NCBI GenBank assembly: GCA_028023455.1
Contig: JAQFVV010000998.1
Span: forward strand, 62,001 to 126,000
Direction of reading: 5' to 3'
DNA from: Epiperipatus broadwayi
Taxonomy: Eukaryota; Onychophora; Udeonychophora; Euonychophora; Peripatidae
Length of the DNA: 64,000 bases
Shown: piece after piece, positions 58,053 to 64,000 of the stretch
How positions within the stretch are numbered: the first letter of the stretch is position 1
Layout of the letters: each line of letters begins with the position of its first letter
Made by a program: the position numbers and the translations under genes
The notes under the pieces: model-generated
The model's database searches: none
What the model saw: only the letters and a program-made list of their open reading frames with translations
Told to the model about the DNA's origin: nothing

Positions 58053-60169
58053 GATTAGTAAGTTGTAAGATACATGTTAATGTAAAACTAGAGAGACAAA
58101 AATTATTAAGAAAAACTATATTTACAGTTGATATTCCTAATCTTCAGAAACATTCTAATGAATTTAAATTAGAACTCACAAATCGGTTTCAAGTATTAGT
58201 AGATTTTGAACATGATTCAGATTTGAATGAAATTAATATGAAAATAACTGATACACTTTTAAAAACTGCAACAAAGATAGCTGGTAGAAAAAAGCAGCAA
58301 TTGACTAATAAAATTTCTACTGAGACTAGAGAACTTATGAAGAAAAGAAGGAATATGAAGATATGCAAGAATGATGCATTAAAAAGAATTGAATATCTCG
58401 AATTTTGTAAAATGGTGCGGAAAAGAGTTGAAAATGATATAAGAAAGTATAACTGTGAAGTAGCAAGAAAAGCTGTAGAAGAAAATAAAAGTCTTAAGAA
58501 TGTAAAACAACATTTTGGTATTGGTAGGAAATTTATATCTGCAATAAGGAAAAAAGATGGAATTATTACTAAAAAGAGGGATGACATTATGAAATTGGTA
58601 GAAGATTTTTATCAAGACTTATATAGTAATAAAGAACAAGTACCTCCTATATCTATTACATCTTCCGAATTGCCCAGAATTTTAAATGAAGAATTGAGAA
58701 ATGCAATTAAATGTATGAAAAAAGGAAAGGCTCCAGGTAATGATGGAATTATAATTGATATATTAAAAGAAGCAGGTGAAGAAACAGAAAAAATATTAGC
58801 AAAGTTATATACCAAATGTCTAAATGATAAAGATGTACGGGATGATTGGAAGAATGCAGTAATAATATTAATATTTAAAAAAGGTGATAAAGAAGATATT
58901 AGAAATTACAGACCTATCAGCCTTTTATCAGTTTTATATAAAATTTTTACCAAGATAATTACAACTCGTCTACAGAGAACCTTGGATTTTCACCAACCAA
59001 GAGAACAAGCTGGATTTAAAAGTGGTTTTAGTACAGTAGATCATATTCAAGTATTGAGAGAAGTTATAGAAAGGACAAATGAATATGAGTTGTCATTATG
59101 TTTTGGATTTGTAGATTATGAAAAGGCATTTGATTCTATAAACATTTCTTCAGTGATTAAAGCATTGGATCATCAAGGTATAGATCCAGGATATTGTCAT
59201 ATTTTAAAGAATATTTATAAAAATGCAACAGCAACAATTAGATTACATAATGATACTGGGAAAGTCAACATTGAGAAAGGTGTAAGACAAGGTGACTCCA
59301 TATCTCCAAAACTTTTTACAGCAGTGCTGCAAGAAGTATTTTGTGGATTAAAATGGGAAACTAAAGGAGTGAAAGTAAATGGAGATTATTTAAGTCATTT
59401 AGATTTCGCAGATGATGTAGTTGTTTTTGCAAATAATGCTTCCGAGCTGCAGGAAATGTTCCAGGAGTTATCAGATGAAAGTAGGAAAGTAGGACTAAAG
59501 ATAAATGTTAAAAAGACTAAAGTAATGTTTAATCGATTTGCTCAAAATATGAAAATAAAGATTGATTATGATGAATTAGAAGAAGTTAAGAGTTACAAAT
59601 ACCTTGGTCAGATTATTAATACAGATGGAAACATAATAGAGGAAATTAATCATAGAATTAAACTTGGTTGGAGTGCTTTTGGTAGAAATAACTTGATATT
59701 AAAAGGAAATATGCCTATGTGTTTGAAAAGAAAGGTTTTTAACAAATGTGTTTTACCAGTTCTTACTTATGGATCTGAGACTTGGACACTTAATAGAAGA
59801 TCAATACAGAGACTTCAGACCACTCAAAGAAGTATGGAGAGATGTATGTTGGGAGTAACAAGAAGAGATCGAAAACGCAATGTATGGGTAAGAGAACAAA
59901 CAGGTGTTACTGACCTCATTGAAAAAATTAAAAGATTGAAGTGGAGTTGGGCTGGACATATTGCTAGAAGAGATGATAATAGATGGACAATTGAAATTTT
60001 AAACTGGATTTCAAGAGATTGTAAAAGACCCAGAAGGAGACCACATGTAAGATGGATGGATGAAATAAGAAAATGTGTAGGGGTGATGTGGAGAAGAGAA
60101 GCTAAAGATCGGAGAAGATGGATTAAACTTGGAGACACCTTCATCCTGCAGTGGATTGATAATGGTTGA
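58031..60169 (+). CDS. RTE reverse transcriptase, uninterrupted frame
   Basis: One frame is open from 58031 to the TGA ending at 60169. The first ATG is at 58238, giving about 643 residues. In order from that Met: charged linker (1-130), KAPGNDGI (about 164), NYRPISLLS (about 220), GFVDYEKAFDS motif A (about 290), GVRQGDSISPKLF motif B (about 348), DFADDVVVF motif C with both catalytic Asp (about 389), YLGQIINTDGN, LPVLTYGSETW (about 510), and a C-terminal domain with SWAGHIARR and RPHVRWMDEI. It would synthesise cDNA on target DNA, but the endonuclease is truncated, so the element is not autonomous. There is no promoter of its own. Expression is unproven. Confidence 0.8.
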   Translation, partial: FNTGSNHRLVSCKIHVNVKLERQKLLRKTIFTVDIPNLQKHSNEFKLELTNRFQVLVDFEHDSDLNEINMKITDTLLKTATKIAGRKKQQLTNKISTETRELMKKRRNMKICKNDALKRIEYLEFCKMVRKRVENDIRKYNCEVARKAVEENKSLKNVKQHFGIGRKFISAIRKKDGIITKKRDDIMKLVEDFYQDLYSNKEQVPPISITSSELPRILNEELRNAIKCMKKGKAPGNDGIIIDILKEAGEETEKILAKLYTKCLNDKDVRDDWKNAVIILIFKKGDKEDIRNYRPISLLSVLYKIFTKIITTRLQRTLDFHQPREQAGFKSGFSTVDHIQVLREVIERTNEYELSLCFGFVDYEKAFDSINISSVIKALDHQGIDPGYCHILKNIYKNATATIRLHNDTGKVNIEKGVRQGDSISPKLFTAVLQEVFCGLKWETKGVKVNGDYLSHLDFADDVVVFANNASELQEMFQELSDESRKVGLKINVKKTKVMFNRFAQNMKIKIDYDELEEVKSYKYLGQIINTDGNIIEEINHRIKLGWSAFGRNNLILKGNMPMCLKRKVFNKCVLPVLTYGSETWTLNRRSIQRLQTTQRSMERCMLGVTRRDRKRNVWVREQTGVTDLIEKIKRLKWSWAGHIARRDDNRWTIEILNWISRDCKRPRRRPHVRWMDEIRKCVGVMWRREAKDRRRWIKLGDTFILQWIDNG

Positions 60170-60200
60170 TAATGATGATGATGATGATGATGATTTTATA

Positions 60201-61854
60201 TATAAACTTAAACATATTATAGTTACTATGTTATTTGTAAAATAGTCTAATTTTAATGCAAAGAGAAATGTTTGTTCTAAATATCAAACTGTTGTAAATA
60301 AAAGTATATTTTGATTTAATCTAGATGATTAATGTTGTCTCCTTTATTGAATCATAAGGGTCACAGCATCACACTTAATTATATAGGACATTAAAATTTC
60401 CACATAAATTTTATTTATTTAAAGTTTTATCACAAAATTTGTAATAAAGAATTTGAATGAGATTCATTATATATCTGTTATTTATAATAATAAAAACTTA
60501 GTTAATTCTTAAATATGATCAGTTGTAAAAGAATTAAAACTAAGTAAATCAAATATCTGTCACATTTGATTTATAATCTGATAAGAGTAAAGTAAAAGTT
60601 CTTTGTTATCTATTTAAAGTTTATGTCTATGAAAAGTTATTTGAAATTTAATTATAAAGTATTATTTTATGTTCAGAGCATTAAGGAACTTGATTCTATT
60701 TATAGTCCACATATTTTTTTCAAAATTATTTTGGTTATTATAAAATTCTAAGATCATAAAGGTGTATAGAAGTGTATAAAATGATTATGAATCAATTACT
60801 GCATTATTTAAACTAGATAACAGTTAGTAATGTTTGTTTAAAAGATAAATAGAAAGGGTTATTGCTAAAATAATTAGTATTTCCTAAGATTAATTTATAA
60901 AAGATTATATTTTGATTAAGGATAAGTGATGTGATTACTAGAGAGTGATTATTCTTAATACTAATTATTATTTGTATAAGTATACAGTTAATTAATTAAA
61001 AGTATTTTAATTAATTAAAAGTATTTTCATAAGTTATTATTCTATTGTTAAAGACTAATTTAATTGATGCATTGTTAAATATTTGTTTTAGTTTGCATTT
61101 GTTAAAATGAGATTATTATTGTAATTTAGATGATTGGATTTTAATAAAATCCCTCTTGATATTCAATTATTTAACCATAAACCATTAATGTTATTATTAA
61201 AGGAATAATCATTATCCCTGAGATTTTAATAAGATAGCTTAATAACAAATTGTATTAATTTAATATGTGTATTTTAAATTTATAAGTAGTTTGTTATAGA
61301 TATTATGGAATATGTAGTTATGTAAATAGTCATAATAAATATGAATTTATTATGTTAATCATTGCTTATTATAGGGATTTTCATAATGACTGTTACATGA
61401 TAATATATAGAAATTTTTTATAATGACAATGCCATTGGAGGTATATTTTATATACTTCACAATGTAAATACCTGTACTTTTGACCTCACTTATAGAATAT
61501 TTTATATCAACTGTAATTGTGAAATAGAGTCTTAATAATACTATTTGTATCGTATTTTAGACTGAGTTATGTTCTATTTGTTATAGTTTGTATAGTGAAG
61601 GTTACTGTAATGTTTTTCCCATTTTACTAGATTCTGGTAGGCCTTCTTTTACTCTCCATATATTTAGTGAAAGTTAATCAAGCAATGGATATGAAATATA
61701 TCTGATTACTATTTCTAAAACTGCTAAATGTGTGTGTATATTTACGTATACATAAAATATGTGTTTCTAGTTAACAATTATAAATGTAAAACTAAACGGA
61801 TTGCTAATTGTCTATTATAAGTAATAAATGATATATTAATGCTAAACTAAAAGT
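60201..61854. other. AT-rich spacer, nothing recognised
   Basis: Extremely AT-rich, no coding segment or repeat boundary recognised. Confidence 0.5.
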
Positions 61855-62510
61855 ATGTGCATGAATGCCAAGGCATTCACAATATTTGATAAAGCATTAG
61901 ACTAATTAAATAGTTTAATTAATGAGAAACTATAAAGTAATTTACCAAGAAGGATTAAGATAATGTAAACAAAGCCATTGCTTAAAATAGACAATTCTAA
62001 AGTCATGGCATTATCTAATCAGGGATTGAATAGGAACTAAAGAGATGACCACCACATGGACAGCGGATGGCTAATCAAGGGAGGCTACTCTAAAATCAAG
62101 GTGTGAGCAGTAATGGATCTAGGATTGAACTGAGACCATACACTTGCTAAAAGAAGCTCTGAAAAGGCAGATGTGCCAATTCCTTGGGTGCTCCAGTCAG
62201 CTTCTTCCTTTACTTAGCTTGCAGAGAAGTTTACCTCTGGACATGCCAAAGTAAACCCAGGGACTGTGAAACAGGTCGTACTGATCTCATTATTATTTTT
62301 GTATGCCTTCGGGCCCTCATTTATATATAATATAGCGTGTGTATAATAGTTATATTTTTGTATATATTGACAAGAGTGATTAACTCATATATAACTCTGT
62401 AAATAAATTCTCATTATTTAAATTGCCGAGCTGCCTCATTAATTATATTATACATGTGTTATTGATATTTGCAATCCAGCGAGCAATAGAGGGCCGCTGG
62501 ACATAGCAAA
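61855..62510 (+). repeat. Possible LTR remnant with start of internal region
   Basis: A GC-richer block (62030-62300) is followed by TTCGGGCCCTC, AAATAAATTCTCATT (poly-A-signal-like) and TTGCAATCCAGCGAGCAATA at about 62470, which resembles the sequence found just inside the 5' LTR of many Gypsy elements. No second LTR or coding region is seen. The limits are guesses. Confidence 0.3.
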
Positions 62511-64000
62511 AACATAGCTATATTTCCTGATTAACTGACCTACAAATTATTCCAACTTACGCTATCAATGGAATCAGTCTTTTATTTCTTTTTATAAGGG
62601 CACCAGGATTCATGTAATAATCCACTAAAATCTGTCGCATCACACAGTGTAAAGAAAATGATTTTAAAAAAATCTGGACATTGTTTACTGTAACTAAGAT
62701 TATTTTCTAGATATTATTCCTGGGGCATAATTAATAAATATTACCAAATTTTTAAATTATACTTTCAAATTCTAATAAACTAAAATAAATAATTAAAATT
62801 AATAACATACAAATGAAAGTGATCTTAAAGGTAAATATTTTATTATGTTATTAAAATACTTAATAAATTGTTGCCATTATTTAGAAAGAACCATATTTGT
62901 TAGTTCAGGGTAATCATTTTATGTAATTACAACAGTCCATTTCTTTCAGTTCTATCTTTAAACAATCCTTGGATTAAAATGTCCTAATTCAGGAATGTCT
63001 CTATTGGGTTATATCACGTTTATGTTAAAAAATTGTTTGCAAACTCAATTTAGTCACTATTGGAGTATGAATAGCTAAGCTTATTGGTAAGTTTACACAG
63101 GTTATGGTTACCATACATGGTTTTTTCTGTGGTAGAAGGAGTTCATGGCCATCGTTTCTAAGTTGATCTTGGTCTGTCCTAATGACTAGTCACGAAAGCT
63201 TTTCTGGTGTCCATCTTCAGGAACGATGTCAGAAAAAGTCTCAGTCCACTTCAACATGCAGAATTATTTCAGCGTAGAGTGGCCTGTATATATTTTTGTT
63301 ATCCAGGATCAGCCAAAAGAAAAAACAGACAAAACAAGACATTGATCAAACTAGTCTCTCCTTTTTATACTCAAAGTCCAGTTTTCAGACTTCTGCACAT
63401 GTTATTCTTATCATGACATGTAAGTTAATAATCATATAGATTTATTTTGTTTTTCTGTTACAAAGTTTTTTTTATATGAATTTTTCGGCCATCTTTAATT
63501 AATATCCTAATGTTTCTTAATCATAATCGTTGTGTGGAATTCCTTTTGTTCTTTTCAATTTTAACTTTTATTTTTTAAAATCAAAGTAACAATTGAAAAC
63601 AAAAATCAACTCACATTGAATGTTGTTGAAAAAATAAATTACACTAACCAAAAAAAATTTAATGTGTTTTTTTAAAGACTTTTCTTTTTTTTTTTTAGCT
63701 TTTAAATATATTACTGAATGCCAATGTATTTGTACCACATATAAATAAATGGTACAATATATATTAGAAACAAAGTGTCCACGTATTGAATGGAGTGAGT
63801 GCTTCTGTAGAAAAATTCACTAAAACTTTCAAAAGCTTCAATTAAAATTCACTTTCAATTTTATGTAAATCAAAAAATGAGTTTGACCAACATATTATTT
63901 GTTGATTACAAGAAATTCAAACAATGCTAAAATGTAATTTACAGTTAAAATTATTAAGAATGTTAAAAACATTTGGAAGATAAAAATGTATTGAAAACAT
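62511..64000. other. AT-rich spacer, nothing recognised
   Basis: A 69-codon plus-strand frame at 63207-63416 lies in slightly GC-richer sequence (63100-63420), but I recognise no domain and no splice context. The rest is AT-rich. Confidence 0.45.

Larger units (their letters stand above)
57822..60192 (+). mobile_element. RTE-type LINE, 5'-truncated, open RT (element F)
   Basis: Begins inside the endonuclease (at the segment encoding GNFGYGNRNERGHR) and ends in TGATAATGATGATGATGATG. ATTTTATA at 57814-57821 recurs at 60193-60200 and is the TSD. It is closely similar to element E and has a longer uninterrupted frame, so it is the youngest-looking RTE in the window. Confidence 0.9.

Noticed and set aside
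63207-63416. 69-codon plus-strand frame as a gene
   Set aside because: No recognised domain, no splice or promoter context, and the length is compatible with chance.

Overview
This is eukaryotic, almost certainly invertebrate-animal DNA. It is very A+T-rich, has no recognisable host gene or bacterial-style gene organisation, and is packed with decayed retrotransposons. The mix of families (RTE/BovB-like LINEs ending in short GAT tandem repeats, Jockey/CR1-type LINEs, an L1/Tx1-like LINE with a C-terminal CCHC finger, Mag-like Gypsy elements and long-LTR non-autonomous elements) fits an arthropod or a similar invertebrate. The species cannot be fixed from the window.

Layout. 0.8-5.1 kb: a Jockey/CR1-type LINE fragment joined to a 5'-truncated LINE of a second family, here called the 'YxDD' family because its reverse transcriptase (RT) active site is YVDD, YMDD or YIDD. 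5.4-10.4 kb: a long degenerate YxDD LINE ending at a perfect (AAT)121 microsatellite. 10.7-13.6 kb: two minus-strand Jockey-type fragments. One of them is interrupted by a 177-bp insert with a 13-bp target-site duplication (TSD) and a hammerhead-ribozyme-like core. 13.6-16.4 kb: a Mag-like Gypsy element with diverged LTRs. 16.5-17.5 kb: more minus-strand LINE debris. 19.5-25.0 kb: minus-strand RTE fragments around a short non-autonomous LTR element. 26.2-26.9 kb: an orphan YxDD ORF1. 29.3-34.7 kb: a minus-strand LTR element with two 1462-bp LTRs and a broken gag-like frame. 34.7-36.8 kb: a possible solo LTR. 37.6-44.2 kb: an old minus-strand RTE split by a younger plus-strand RTE, both with TSDs. 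45.7-50.4 kb: the best-preserved YxDD LINE, with a 12-bp TSD. 50.4-57 kb: AT-rich spacer with tandem repeats, a small GC-richer island that could be an exon, and a CpG-containing patch. 57.07-57.7 kb: two further copies of the hammerhead-associated repeat, one inside a foldback. 57.8-60.2 kb: a 5'-truncated RTE with an uninterrupted RT reading frame. 60.2-64 kb: AT-rich spacer with a possible LTR remnant.

How the parts relate. Nothing here forms a host pathway. The window is a record of successive insertions, and several can be ordered by nesting. The LINEs supply the target-primed reverse transcription machinery that probably mobilised the short non-coding insert. The most interesting item is that short repeat: three copies, two with the hammerhead catalytic boxes in correct order and spacing, and one proven by its TSD and by restoration of the interrupted LINE reading frame to be a discrete retroposed unit.
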